Origin: Candidatus Peribacteria bacterium
Lineage (GTDB): Bacteria > Patescibacteriota > Gracilibacteria > Peribacterales > Peribacteraceae
NCBI GenBank assembly: GCA_943357915.1
Contig: CALRGQ010000005.1
Location: 1-45,640, forward strand
Direction: 5' to 3'
DNA length: 45,640 bases
This document shows, piece by piece, positions 14,226 to 22,961 of this stretch (position 1 is the first letter of the stretch; each line of letters starts with the position of its first letter). The notes beneath the pieces were generated by a model that saw nothing but the letters and a program-made list of their open reading frames with translations, was not told the DNA's origin and made no database searches. The position numbers and the translations under genes were made by a program.

Positions 14226-14379
14226 CGGGGCGCCACATTCTAGACACGGGCGAGTACACATTCGATAATCTCAGTGCAGGCGCCACGCTCTGTATCTAAA
14301 ACGTGAACGCAACATTTTACATGCGGCCGCGTATGCCACGCTCTGTATTCAGCATACAAAGCGCCCCGTTCTCGGGCGC
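14226..14379 (+). other. Structured intergenic RNA candidate with alternative pairings
   Basis: Directly after the exonuclease stop, CGGGGCGC (14226-14233) can pair perfectly with GCGCCCCG (14361-14368). The latter's GCGCCC can instead pair with GGGCGC (14374-14379) in a local hairpin, so the two folds exclude each other. Inside lie a hairpin GTATGC/GCATAC and a 14-nt direct repeat GCCACGCTCTGTAT (14282-14295 and 14335-14348). No T-run follows. No ORF explains the segment. Confidence 0.4.
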
Positions 14380-14632
14380 GGGTAGCCAAGAGATCGTATA
14401 CTATTTGTGAACATTACTTTTTTGATGAACACAAAATTTGTAATGAGGATTTTTTTTCGTTATGTCTCTCACGTCTGTAATTTTACTTTCCATAGGTATT
14501 TTTGACCTTCTTGTATACCTAACGTAGTCAACAAGCGGTTGCGGCACAACAGAGTGCTTCTCTAGACTGCGTTCTGTTTTACACATCGTCCGGTTTAGGT
14601 CGATTGTCCCCAATTCATCACCACCTACTCTT
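14380..14632 (+). promoter_or_regulatory. Upstream region of ftsA with a candidate promoter
   Basis: This gene-free stretch has a TATACT box at 14397-14402 that could start a 5' leader of about 225 nt before ftsA. A 7-bp inverted repeat TAGGTAT/ATACCTA lies at 14493-14521. A 32-codon ORF beginning at GTG 14407 is possible but unsupported. No Shine-Dalgarno sequence precedes the ftsA ATG. Confidence 0.35.
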
Positions 14633-15877
14633 ATGGCCAAGGAACGCGTTATCTCAAGTCTCGATATTGGAAGTTCGAAAATCAGAGTCGTGGTGGCCGT
14701 CGTGGATAAAGCAGAAGGAGGAAATGTTCCAAGCATCATCGGTGTCGGACTCTCGCCGTCACTCGGCATGCGTAAGGGGCATGTCATCGATATCGAAGAA
14801 GCTATTCATAATATCATTTCCGCTCTGGAGGACGCCGAGCGCATGGCAGGCTTACCGATCAACCATGTGTTTGTCGGTATGAGTGGATCACACATCGAAG
14901 CATTTGATAGCCGCGGCGTCATCGCTATCTCTGGCTCAGAAATTACGGTCGAAGACGTTGCGCGCGTGCTTGAGGCTGCACAGGCTGTCAGTATTCCCAG
15001 CAATCGCCGGATCCTGCACATCGAGCCGAAGAGCTACGCGGTGGATGAGCAACGCGGTATCAAGAATCCGGTCGGCATGACTGGTATTCGTCTCGAAGTC
15101 GAGGCTCACATCATCACTGGTCAAATTCAGCATGTGAAAAATCTGGAGAGGTGTGTGGATCAAGCAGGTGTCGATATTGATTCACTGGTTCCTGCGACGA
15201 TCGCAATTTCTGAAGCAGTGCTGACGAAGAGACAGAAAGAGCTTGGCGTCGTCACCATCGATATCGGTGCTGGCTCAACCTCGGTATCCGTGTTTGAAGA
15301 GGGGACTATTCTGCATTCGGTCTCTCTGCCTGTTGGTGGCGACAATGTGACGAATGATATTGCGATTGGACTTCGTACGAGTATTGATACGGCGGAGAAG
15401 ATCAAAATCGAATTTGGATCCGTTCTTCCGGCTGAAATTCAGGAACGTGAGATGATCGACCTTTCGACCGTCAGCAAAATGGATACGCAGACCGTCAGCA
15501 AGAAGTACATGGCTGAGATCATGCAGGCTCGTTATTACGAAATCTTCTCTTTGGTCAAAGAAGAACTGAAGCGTGTGGGACGTGATGGACTGTTACCAGC
15601 CGGAGCTCTGTTGACTGGTGCAGCGGTAAAGGCACCAGGAGTCCTCGATATTGCGCGTGAAGTTCTGGGTCTTCCGGTTCAAATGGGCTTTCCGGTCGAG
15701 ATTGGAGGCGTTATCGAGAAGGTTGATGATCCGGCATACGCAACGGCGCTTGGCACGCTCCTGTGGGGTATTCGAGAGGGTTCACATCGCAGTGGCTTCT
15801 CGTTTTCTATGGGCAATTTCGATATGAAACGTACCGCCACACAGGTTGGTTCGTGGTTCAAAAATCTTCTTCCTTAA
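14633..15877 (+). CDS. ftsA: Cell division protein FtsA
   Basis: FtsA is the actin-like protein that tethers FtsZ filaments to the membrane and recruits the divisome. The 414-aa protein has the phosphate-1 motif SSLDIGSSKIRVVV near the N-terminus, the SHS2 (1C) insertion around residues 85-160, phosphate-2 VVTIDIGAGSTSVSVFE near 205, and GALLTGAAVKAPG near 322. It ends in a basic amphipathic helix (VGSWFKNLLP) that fits the membrane-targeting sequence. ftsZ follows after 57 nt that contain one arm of the CATTTTTCA-type repeat, so the two form the conserved ftsA-ftsZ pair. Confidence 0.95.
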   Translation: MAKERVISSLDIGSSKIRVVVAVVDKAEGGNVPSIIGVGLSPSLGMRKGHVIDIEEAIHNIISALEDAERMAGLPINHVFVGMSGSHIEAFDSRGVIAISGSEITVEDVARVLEAAQAVSIPSNRRILHIEPKSYAVDEQRGIKNPVGMTGIRLEVEAHIITGQIQHVKNLERCVDQAGVDIDSLVPATIAISEAVLTKRQKELGVVTIDIGAGSTSVSVFEEGTILHSVSLPVGGDNVTNDIAIGLRTSIDTAEKIKIEFGSVLPAEIQEREMIDLSTVSKMDTQTVSKKYMAEIMQARYYEIFSLVKEELKRVGRDGLLPAGALLTGAAVKAPGVLDIAREVLGLPVQMGFPVEIGGVIEKVDDPAYATALGTLLWGIREGSHRSGFSFSMGNFDMKRTATQVGSWFKNLLP

Positions 15878-15915
15878 TATTTTTCATTTTTCATTTTTAA
15901 TTTTTCACTTCCACT
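15878..15915 (+). repeat. Pyrimidine arm of the CACTTTTC-type repeat
   Basis: The ftsA-ftsZ spacer contains repeated TTTTTCATTTTTCATTTTT units ending in TTCACTTCC, matching the right arms at 7160-7190 and 32860-32888. No purine arm accompanies it here. Confidence 0.45.
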
Positions 15916-15934
15916 CGCTCATCCCCCCTTTCCC

Positions 15935-17203
15935 ATGTCAGACACACTTCGCTCACTCTTCTCCGGTTCTAAGAACTCCAACGGTTCCGGTGGAACATTT
16001 GGTTCCAAACCACCATCACCTCAAGGTGGATTTGGTGACGATGCGGCTGCTCCTACCTCCGGATATCAGGAAGTCCGTCCTGATATTTCCCTCAATGCTG
16101 TTATCCGAGTGATCGGTGTGGGTGGCGGCGGCGGTAATGCCGTGGCGCGTATGATGTCCAGCAAAGTGGGTGGTGTTGAATTCGTTGCCGTCAATACTGA
16201 TGCCCAGGCATTGTTCCATAACCCAGCTCCGACGAAACTGAACATAGGTCGTGGTACGACGAAAGGCCTCGGCGCCGGTGCTAATCCGGACATCGGTATG
16301 CAGTCGGCCAAAGAGAGTTCCGAGGAGCTTAAGAAGCTGATCGAAGGAGCTGATTTAATTTTCATCACTGCTGGACTTGGTGGTGGCACTGGTTCCGGAG
16401 GCGCGCCGTACATTGCTGAACTTGCTCGTAGCATGGGTGTGCTCACGGTAGGTGTCGTGACGAAGCCTTTTAGTTTTGAGGGTCTTAGCCGCCGCAAGAA
16501 GGCAGATGAGGCTTTGGATGCGCTGCGCGGTAAGGTTGATACGCTCATTACGATTCCGAATGACAAGATTTTGTCGTTGATCGACAAAACGACTCCGCTG
16601 ACTGAAGCTTTCCAGATCGTCGATGAAATTCTCCGTCATGGTATCGAGGGTATCGCGAGTTTGATCACGGTTCATGGTCTCGTGAACGTGGACTTTGCTG
16701 ACGTCCGATCAATCATGCAAGATGCCGGTAGCGCACTCATGGGTATCGGTTACGGTACGGGTGATAGTCGTGCAGCTGAGGCTGCACGTGCTGCCGTTGA
16801 CTCTCCTCTTCTCGAGCTTTCGATCAGTGGTGCCAAGGGCATTCTGTTCAACATCACCGGTGGTAACGATATGAGCATGTTCGAAGTTGATGAAGCTGCA
16901 CGCATTGTGACTGAAGCTGCCGATCCAGAAGCCAACATCATCTTTGGTGCTGTCATTGATGACGCCTACACCGGACAAGTGAAGTGTACGGTGATCGCAA
17001 CTGGTTTTGATGAGAAGAAAGAGACGACGAATATGTCACAGTCATCTCCGGCACTCCGCTCACTTCCGAATTTTAAAAAGCAGGACAGCTTGCCTCGTCA
17101 GGAACGTCAGGATGACTCCTCGGTTATGAAACTTGCTGGAACACAGCTTAACGAAGAAGAATTAGAGGTTCCGACGTTTATGAGAAAGAAAATCGGGAAA
17201 TAA
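15935..17203 (+). CDS. ftsZ: Cell division protein FtsZ
   Basis: FtsZ is the tubulin-like GTPase that forms the division ring. The 422-aa protein has a 45-residue Gly/Ser/Pro-rich N-terminal extension, then the Rossmann start RVIGVGGGGGNAVARM and the GTP-binding signature GLGGGTGSGGAPYIAELA (tubulin GGGTGTG with Ser in place of the last Thr). NDKILSLID and the T7 loop NVDFADVRSIM follow. A variable linker leads to the C-terminal peptide EEELEVPTFMRKKIGK, which should bind FtsA. It lies directly downstream of ftsA. All GTPase elements are present, so it should be active. Confidence 0.97.
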   Translation: MSDTLRSLFSGSKNSNGSGGTFGSKPPSPQGGFGDDAAAPTSGYQEVRPDISLNAVIRVIGVGGGGGNAVARMMSSKVGGVEFVAVNTDAQALFHNPAPTKLNIGRGTTKGLGAGANPDIGMQSAKESSEELKKLIEGADLIFITAGLGGGTGSGGAPYIAELARSMGVLTVGVVTKPFSFEGLSRRKKADEALDALRGKVDTLITIPNDKILSLIDKTTPLTEAFQIVDEILRHGIEGIASLITVHGLVNVDFADVRSIMQDAGSALMGIGYGTGDSRAAEAARAAVDSPLLELSISGAKGILFNITGGNDMSMFEVDEAARIVTEAADPEANIIFGAVIDDAYTGQVKCTVIATGFDEKKETTNMSQSSPALRSLPNFKKQDSLPRQERQDDSSVMKLAGTQLNEEELEVPTFMRKKIGK

Positions 17204-17215
17204 TAGCTAGTTACC

Positions 17216-17306
17216 CTTCGAGATGCCGCTTTGTGTCAGGCTGAGGAGCGAGCACAGCAGTGCGAAGCGTCTCGAAGCCGACTATACGCGGCTCCTCAGG
17301 GTGACA
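17216..17306. repeat. Interspersed repeat with interleaved inverted arms
   Basis: CTTCGAGA (17216-17223) pairs with TCTCGAAG (17270-17277), while TGTCAGGCTGAGGAGC (17234-17249) pairs with GCTCCTCAGGGTGACA (17291-17306) with two mismatches. The arms are interleaved in pseudoknot order. A related GAGGAGCTCCTC/GAAGGGTCTCGAA sequence lies at 23545-23603. Confidence 0.5.
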
Positions 17307-17328
17307 GTTCACGTACCATGCATATCGT

Positions 17329-17757
17329 ATGAACGTCTCCATCCAACGCATCGATCCAACTCTGCCGCTTCCGCAGTATCACACCGCAGGTGCCGCCGCA
17401 TTTGATCTGGTCACGCGTGAAACGACAGTCATTGCTCCGCATGCGATTGGCTTAGTGCCCGGTAATGTCATTGTGAAGGTTCCAGAAGGCTTTGCACTGC
17501 TTATACTGCCGCGTTCTTCGTTGCCACGTAAAAAAGCGTTGGTCTGTCCGCATTCGCTGGGGCTGATCGATCAAGATTATCATGGACCAAAAGATGAGAT
17601 CTTCGTACAGGTGCAGAACATCTCAGACGCTCCGGTGACTGTCGAAAGAGGGGAGCGGATCGCGCAGGGGTTATTCGTCAAAATCGAGCGGGCAACGTTT
17701 ACAGAGGTCGATTCGCATGGGGTAGAGTCGCGGGGTGGGTTTGGGAGTACGGGGTGA
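17329..17757 (+). CDS. dut: dUTP diphosphatase (dUTPase)
   Basis: The enzyme hydrolyses dUTP to dUMP, keeping uracil out of DNA and supplying dTMP synthesis. The 142-aa trimeric-type protein has all five motifs: 1, AGAAAFDLVTRE; 2, LPRSSL; 3, GLIDQDYHGP; 4, GERIAQGLFVKIE; and 5, SRGGFGSTG at the C-terminus. ATG 17329 is 9 nt after TACCAT. The stop is followed by a toxin-antitoxin module, and a second, diverged copy of the last 26 codons lies beyond it (18405-18485). This gene may therefore carry a recombined 3' end; it remains complete. Confidence 0.95.
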   Translation: MNVSIQRIDPTLPLPQYHTAGAAAFDLVTRETTVIAPHAIGLVPGNVIVKVPEGFALLILPRSSLPRKKALVCPHSLGLIDQDYHGPKDEIFVQVQNISDAPVTVERGERIAQGLFVKIERATFTEVDSHGVESRGGFGSTG

Positions 17758-17785
17758 GGTGCATTTTTTGTTGCGCGATCACAAG

Positions 17786-17807
17786 TATGTACGTTATAAT
17801 GTACATA
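17786..17807 (+). promoter_or_regulatory. Operator-promoter of the toxin-antitoxin operon
   Basis: The perfect inverted repeat TATGTAC/GTACATA is separated by 8 nt containing the -10 box TATAAT (17795-17800). A Phd-type antitoxin dimer bound here would block the promoter, the standard autoregulation of such operons. Confidence 0.65.
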
Positions 17808-17826
17808 TCTCCTTTCCCGTACCTCT

Positions 17827-18099
17827 ATGACCAAGACGATTACTGCAACACAAGCACGCAAAGATTTTTTTAAGCTTCTGAAGCAGGCAAAAACACCGGG
17901 GCACTTCGTGACTATTACGATGGAAGGCTTCCCATCAGTTACCATGATGTCCACTGATGAATGGGAGGGATGGCAAGAGACAATGGAGATTATGGCCGAC
18001 CGGAAGTTGGTAAAGCGTCTGCGGGAGGCTCAAGCTGATATCGATGATCCTTCAAAGTGGATTCCATGGGAGCAGGTGAAACGCGAACTGGATCTATGA
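17827..18099 (+). CDS. Phd/YefM family antitoxin
   Basis: The 90-aa protein begins MTKTITATQARKDFFKLLKQ, the typical Phd/YefM N-terminal DNA-binding dimer domain. FVTITMEGFPSVTMMSTDEWEGWQETMEIM follows, as in YefM. The C-terminal part (KRLREAQADIDDPSKWIPWEQVKRELDL) is the expected disordered toxin-neutralising segment. The toxin start overlaps its stop (ATGATG across TGA). An inverted repeat covering the promoter fits autorepression. The module sits between two copies of the dut 3' end, suggesting acquisition by transfer. Confidence 0.9.
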   Translation: MTKTITATQARKDFFKLLKQAKTPGHFVTITMEGFPSVTMMSTDEWEGWQETMEIMADRKLVKRLREAQADIDDPSKWIPWEQVKRELDL

Positions 18100-18350
18100 T
18101 GCTCTCATTAGTCATCCATCGAACGGCTAAAAAATCTCTAGAGCGTTTGCCGAGGAAACACCAGCAACATGTGATAGCGGCAATTGATCTACTTCTGATG
18201 AATCCGTTTCTCGGAAAAAAACTTGAAGGTGTTCATGAGGGAAAGTATACCTTACGAGTTTGGCCTTACCGCATCATCTACAAGTTTGAAAAGAAGCAGC
18301 TGACGATTTACGTCCTTGATATTGGTCACAGACAAGGAGTCTACAAGTAA
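18096..18350 (+). CDS. RelE/ParE family toxin
   Basis: From ATG 18096 (or 18099) the product is 84 aa: a RelE/ParE fold with IHRTAKKSLERLPRKHQQHVIAAI, NPFLGKKLEGVHEGKYTLRVWPYRIIYKFEKKQLTIY and a final VLDIGHRQGVYK. The basic strand RVWPYRIIY and the terminal HR..VYK are the usual positions of catalytic residues in RelE-type mRNA interferases. That would favour ribosome-dependent mRNA cleavage, although ParE-type gyrase poisoning cannot be excluded. The gene overlaps the antitoxin by 4 nt and is translationally coupled. Confidence 0.88.
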   Translation: MMLSLVIHRTAKKSLERLPRKHQQHVIAAIDLLLMNPFLGKKLEGVHEGKYTLRVWPYRIIYKFEKKQLTIYVLDIGHRQGVYK

Positions 18351-18372
18351 CTAGATCACGCAGACGTTATTC

Positions 18373-18404
18373 GCTTGCCCGGCGTAGCCCGAAGGCGAAG
18401 TCGG
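18373..18404. repeat. Interspersed palindromic repeat, copy 2
   Basis: GCTTGCCCGGCGTAGCCC and a following GGCGAAGTCGG form a hairpin. It is similar to the copy at 2078-2110. It abuts the dut 3' remnant without a gap, marking a recombination junction. Confidence 0.5.
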
Positions 18405-18485
18405 GTCAAAATCGAGCGCGCGACGTTTACCGAAGTAGACGCTCATGGTGTGGATTCGAGAGGTGGATTTGGGAGTACGGGGTGA
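18405..18485 (+). pseudogene. Second, diverged 3' end of dut
   Basis: Twenty-six codons plus TGA correspond exactly to the last 81 bases of dut (17677-17757). I count 14 base differences, about 83% identity. Only two change the protein (S to A and E to D) and the rest are synonymous; motif 5, RGGFGSTG, is intact. It has no start and no 5' part. The pattern shows that it descends from a functional dut of a related lineage and not from free decay of this copy. Confidence 0.8.
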
Positions 18486-18500
18486 CGATTCGCAGCGCTC

Positions 18501-21500
18501 TCAGTGTGCAGCGGGTGTTGTGGCATGATGGGTCTCGCTATCACCGTTGTCCCAGAATTGCCGCACGTTTTCGATATTGAAATTGTCTGCCTCGGGGATA
18601 AACGATTCTTGACTTGAGCGTAGTACTTCTACCAGCTTTGCATGATTTTTAGGAATCGACATCTTTTGTCGAAGCTGGGTCACAAAATCCTGCGGACCGG
18701 CTTCGATAAGCTTGTAGATTTCTTCATCTTTTATTCCTGGGCGTGCTGCTCGTAGTGCTGCCATCGTGTCGGGGTTTTGACGATCAATACCGATATAGAG
18801 GTTAATTGGTATGCCATTGACTTGGGTAATGTCTAATTCTTGACAGAGTTTCATGGTAAAATTATTCATCGCATCGCGATATTCTTTCGTCATCCGGGTG
18901 CTAACAACAGGGCTCTTGTCATTGATCTGTTCCCAGCTCAGGAAAGGTCTTGCGCTTGCTGCTGCACCAATTGAGTTACGCGTGATGAGGTTATCCCACA
19001 TGCTGTAGGCACCTAGCGTTGAGGCCAATTTGGTGACGTCACGGTCAGTGATGGGCGGATGGCCGATGGTTGCTTTCATCCCAAAGTACTTGAGGAAGGA
19101 GTTGTAACCGACATATCCGTTCTGCATACTTTGGGCGGAGACTTTGGCTTGGCTTCCGGAGGTAAAGTTGACGAGTTGGTTCACACCAGAAAAGTCCATT
19201 TGTGTGAGTAGCAGTGGAATGTCTTCATGATCGATATTTTCTCCTCGTTTCAAGGCCTTACCGACACGTTCGGAGACGTTTTTATCAAAGGCTACTTCCT
19301 CCATGAGGAATTTTGTCATGCGGGCACCCGGCTTGAACGGGTCAACACCAACGCCCTGTTCCGTGATTTTGATTGAGATTTTCTTGATTTCATGTTTGCT
19401 ACAGTTCTGGCCGGTCGAGAAGTAATCAATGAATGGAAAGCCGTTCAGAATGCCGAAAGCTTCCCCTGAAAATGCACGTAAGCGGTCGACAGACAGCAAG
19501 CCTTCATCGACGCCTTTGACGAGATAGAAGAACTTTTCTTCCATCGACATTTTTCCATTGCGCATGGCGTAATAAATAATGCCTTCGTACAAGTGAGGGT
19601 TCACCTCTTCTTCTTTGGCAAGTTTTTCGCCATTTTTCGCTCGTGTGAAATTGTACAAAAGTCTGCGGAGTTCGGTACGCAGATGGTTTGTGGCTGCTAG
19701 TTCTTCCACATAGGTGTCGAGATGTTTGCGGCCACTATCGATGGCGCCGTCATTTTCGGCTTTCCAGTGCTCGAAAATGTCTTTATCACGCCAGATGTCA
19801 GCCGCCATCTTCTGGAGCCACTGGTTCCGAAGATCAGAATTCCGCAAGCATGCGGTACGTGGCATTTGGTAACCGGAAAAGTATTCCAACTTGTCCCACA
19901 GGTGTTGGTCATCCCAGTCCAAACGACCTTTCTTCGTGACGAGATTGATAATGGCTTTTAGCTGCTCAATGGTTTTCACGCGTGGTACCATTTCGTGCAT
20001 GAGGTCGTGTGGGTCGATTTTTTCCAGACCTTTTTCCCACACGCTGACTTCTGCCTCTTCTGACTCTCGGTCACGGCGTTCAAATTCATGTTTGAGGCGG
20101 CCAAGGTACGGTATGTCATCACTAATCATTTCCGTGATTCCTTTTCCGAGCCGATTTCTGGCAGCTTCACCTCTGCGCTTCCACATACGCTGAATATCTT
20201 CGCCTGCATCTTTAAACATTGTCATAACATCGCCGATACTCACCCAGTTGACGTCTTCGGTGATGACTCTCCAGATCGACCGTGTACCTGTTTTCGTTTC
20301 ATGAGTCAGGTCTGACTTTGCGAGATCAACCACCAGCATCACATCTTTCTTGATAGAGTCCAGAACGGTGTTCGCTGCCTTCAGATATTTCAAAAATCGC
20401 TCTCGATCCGCGAGGTAATGACCGCTTTTGAAGTCGTCGCGCGCTTTTTTTACAAGCGCTTTGACATCAAGGTACTCATACACATCACGAAGCAGATCGG
20501 TATATTCTGGATACGCCACGAGAAAAGCATCAGTATTCAAAATCTTATTCTCAGCGTTTCCAAGGAGGTTCTCTTCGTAGACTTTTTCCGGCTCAATATT
20601 TACAACTTCCGCATTCGGATCTTCGGCACCATCTTGCAACGCCTGCGCAAGTGGATTTGCATTTAAATTTGAGCCACCGGTCAGGTGCACTAGTTTGTTT
20701 TGCTCTTTCAACTTCGTTGGTGAACAGAGGCTAAAGAGCTCACGTTCCTGTCGGCTCGGTCTTTCGGGTCCAATGTTTTCTTTCCACAGACTGTAACGAT
20801 TGACGAGTTCGTCCATCATCTTCCAATTCTCTTCCGCGGTGGGAGATGCCGGATTGCCAACCTCGATGCCCCACACGGGCGCTTGACGAACGAGCAGAGA
20901 CTCGAATGTTTCACCAGAGGCTGTGGTTTCGTACTTGAGCTTCTCATGCAAGCTGAGCATGATGTTTGGAAATACGCCTGACCTGCGGAATGTATCGATG
21001 ATGGCATGTCCCATTTCGTGCTCGAGGACTTCTGCTGTACTTCGCTTTTCACTGTGTATACGTTGAGTGTTCAGATACATCCTCCCGTTTTCGTAACTGT
21101 AAAACCCAAGCGAGTCACTACCGGTCGTTTCGTTGTACTCTTTCCGGTTGAGCGGAATAATGATATCGGGATCTTTGGTGGCGATGAGTGTGAGCATCTG
21201 CTGGCAGCGCTTCAGACGTTCCATTTTTTGTTGGGCTTTTCCAGCTTCAATCCGAGCCCGTCTCAGCATGGCTCGTGTAGCGTCTGGAGCTCGCATACTC
21301 TCGACTATTTTGAGATCGGCCAGAATATCTTTCCCCACATCCGTGATCTCTGCTCCGATATTCAAATACCGAGCGATGGGATGGTCAATTGTTGAAAGCA
21401 AACCATCCATGACTGATTCGATATTGTCGCGGGTCGTATCAATGATCGTAGAAACCTCATCTTCCGGTACGGTGCGATCCAAATTTTGTAGTTCTTCCTC

Positions 21501-22961
21501 TGTGAACATCCGAGGATTCTCTTCGATGCGCCGAATCGTTTCGCTGATGTTACGCATCATCTCGGTATCGGCTTGACGTATATCAATCAGCTCACGAGGT
21601 GTGGCTGTGTGCCCGCTCATGAATGGCTGAAAATATCGCATGAATTCTCCTAACTGCTTGGCCGCGAAGGGGTTAATATCGCCAATCTTTTTTCGGTCCA
21701 TCCTGCTGAGACGAGCTCCGATGTCATTGGCCCAGCGGATGGCGGCACTCTCTTTACGCTCTAAGGCTTCTATGAGATTCGGTCGGTTATTGCCTGGTGC
21801 ATCGTCCAGTTCGGTGCTGATGCGTTCCAACGTCTCTAGGGCTTTTTTGGCTCCGATAAGACCATTTTTATGGTAGATACCATCACGAACGTCGCCTTCA
21901 ATGCTGCGTCGGATTTTTTTGAGAGACACGACAGTATCGACCAAGACAGTCTCCACGCCCTCCACGGACACGTCATGACTTGTCAGAGTTTCTCCGTTGG
22001 ATTCCGTGGCTAGTCGTATATTGAGCGTATCGACACGTCTCAAAAGTTTTCCAGCGTTCGCATTGATCTTTGTATCCAGATACTTGAGTAAGATTTCGGT
22101 GTTGTCTTGCACCTGCGTGAAAAATTCAGTTTTTCTTTTCTGCCTGACTTCTTCCGTGCCCGTGATGATGTCGCTGGTTGGCTGGCCGAAAGATTTCTTG
22201 ATACTGATAGCACGAGCAACATCCCGCACTACTTCAAAGATTTGTTGCCGATACTCTGTCGTATATGGTCGTAAGTTGCCTTTCGTGTCTGTTAGTGGCA
22301 CGCCTATTTTTTCAATGATGTTTGCAGGCGTGATACCGCCGATGTTTTTTGCGTCCGGACTCTGTAGTTCTAGGTCGTACTGCGCCATGTCATAGATCGT
22401 CTTTTCCAGCGTGAGAGGATCTTTCGTATTCTTGATCAGTATTTTCATGTGTTTCTCAGTTCTGAGCATGAGCTCCTTATGTCTTTCAAACTCTGCGTTC
22501 GTAGCTGCAATAATTCGGATGATCTGCTGTTCATCACTACCTTCCAGCACGCGTTCCACCAATAATTCGCGCTTCTCTGGTCCTTCTGCCAAAAGCTGAT
22601 CGATCGGATCGGGATCGAATTCGTTCTTTTTCGTGTAGCCAAGGTCTTTCAGGACAGAGTCAACTTGTTCACTCACTGCTCCACTAGTGAGCAAGAGTTC
22701 CAGCATGTTCGGGCGATATTTGATCTCTTGATGCAGAATCATGTCGGGTGCAATCTCTGCAATATCTGCAGCAGTACGGGTACGAAGTTTATCCACGATG
22801 CCCGGCTCTGGATTTTCAGCGAGAGGATCTGACCTCTCAGGTGCTTGTTCAGACCCATCTGGGTTTAGTTCGTCTGGATCTTTCGCCACGTAAAGAACCC
22901 GCTGCTCCTTTTCAGGAGAGTGGTTGAAGGCAAAGCGCACAATGTGGACTCTGTGCAGCAT
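18501..22961 (-). CDS. Giant 1486-aa protein with an HEMGH zinc-peptidase motif
   Basis: This is the largest gene of the window. The protein is largely helical and charged. There is no signal peptide or transmembrane helix, and no repeat is obvious. The only recognisable catalytic element is TAEVLEHEMGHAIID with HEMGH at residues 648-652, an HExxH zinc-binding motif; the third ligand cannot be assigned. Residues 60-560 contain long amphipathic helices, likely coiled coil, and the C-terminal 400 residues have a mixed composition. The ATG follows directly on the stop codon of the small membrane gene at 23435, so the two are coupled and presumably interact. It could be a large lineage-specific peptidase or a structural protein that contains one. 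No named family is recognised. Confidence 0.75.
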   Translation of the reverse strand: MLHRVHIVRFAFNHSPEKEQRVLYVAKDPDELNPDGSEQAPERSDPLAENPEPGIVDKLRTRTAADIAEIAPDMILHQEIKYRPNMLELLLTSGAVSEQVDSVLKDLGYTKKNEFDPDPIDQLLAEGPEKRELLVERVLEGSDEQQIIRIIAATNAEFERHKELMLRTEKHMKILIKNTKDPLTLEKTIYDMAQYDLELQSPDAKNIGGITPANIIEKIGVPLTDTKGNLRPYTTEYRQQIFEVVRDVARAISIKKSFGQPTSDIITGTEEVRQKRKTEFFTQVQDNTEILLKYLDTKINANAGKLLRRVDTLNIRLATESNGETLTSHDVSVEGVETVLVDTVVSLKKIRRSIEGDVRDGIYHKNGLIGAKKALETLERISTELDDAPGNNRPNLIEALERKESAAIRWANDIGARLSRMDRKKIGDINPFAAKQLGEFMRYFQPFMSGHTATPRELIDIRQADTEMMRNISETIRRIEENPRMFTEEELQNLDRTVPEDEVSTIIDTTRDNIESVMDGLLSTIDHPIARYLNIGAEITDVGKDILADLKIVESMRAPDATRAMLRRARIEAGKAQQKMERLKRCQQMLTLIATKDPDIIIPLNRKEYNETTGSDSLGFYSYENGRMYLNTQRIHSEKRSTAEVLEHEMGHAIIDTFRRSGVFPNIMLSLHEKLKYETTASGETFESLLVRQAPVWGIEVGNPASPTAEENWKMMDELVNRYSLWKENIGPERPSRQERELFSLCSPTKLKEQNKLVHLTGGSNLNANPLAQALQDGAEDPNAEVVNIEPEKVYEENLLGNAENKILNTDAFLVAYPEYTDLLRDVYEYLDVKALVKKARDDFKSGHYLADRERFLKYLKAANTVLDSIKKDVMLVVDLAKSDLTHETKTGTRSIWRVITEDVNWVSIGDVMTMFKDAGEDIQRMWKRRGEAARNRLGKGITEMISDDIPYLGRLKHEFERRDRESEEAEVSVWEKGLEKIDPHDLMHEMVPRVKTIEQLKAIINLVTKKGRLDWDDQHLWDKLEYFSGYQMPRTACLRNSDLRNQWLQKMAADIWRDKDIFEHWKAENDGAIDSGRKHLDTYVEELAATNHLRTELRRLLYNFTRAKNGEKLAKEEEVNPHLYEGIIYYAMRNGKMSMEEKFFYLVKGVDEGLLSVDRLRAFSGEAFGILNGFPFIDYFSTGQNCSKHEIKKISIKITEQGVGVDPFKPGARMTKFLMEEVAFDKNVSERVGKALKRGENIDHEDIPLLLTQMDFSGVNQLVNFTSGSQAKVSAQSMQNGYVGYNSFLKYFGMKATIGHPPITDRDVTKLASTLGAYSMWDNLITRNSIGAAASARPFLSWEQINDKSPVVSTRMTKEYRDAMNNFTMKLCQELDITQVNGIPINLYIGIDRQNPDTMAALRAARPGIKDEEIYKLIEAGPQDFVTQLRQKMSIPKNHAKLVEVLRSSQESFIPEADNFNIENVRQFWDNGDSETHHATTPAAH

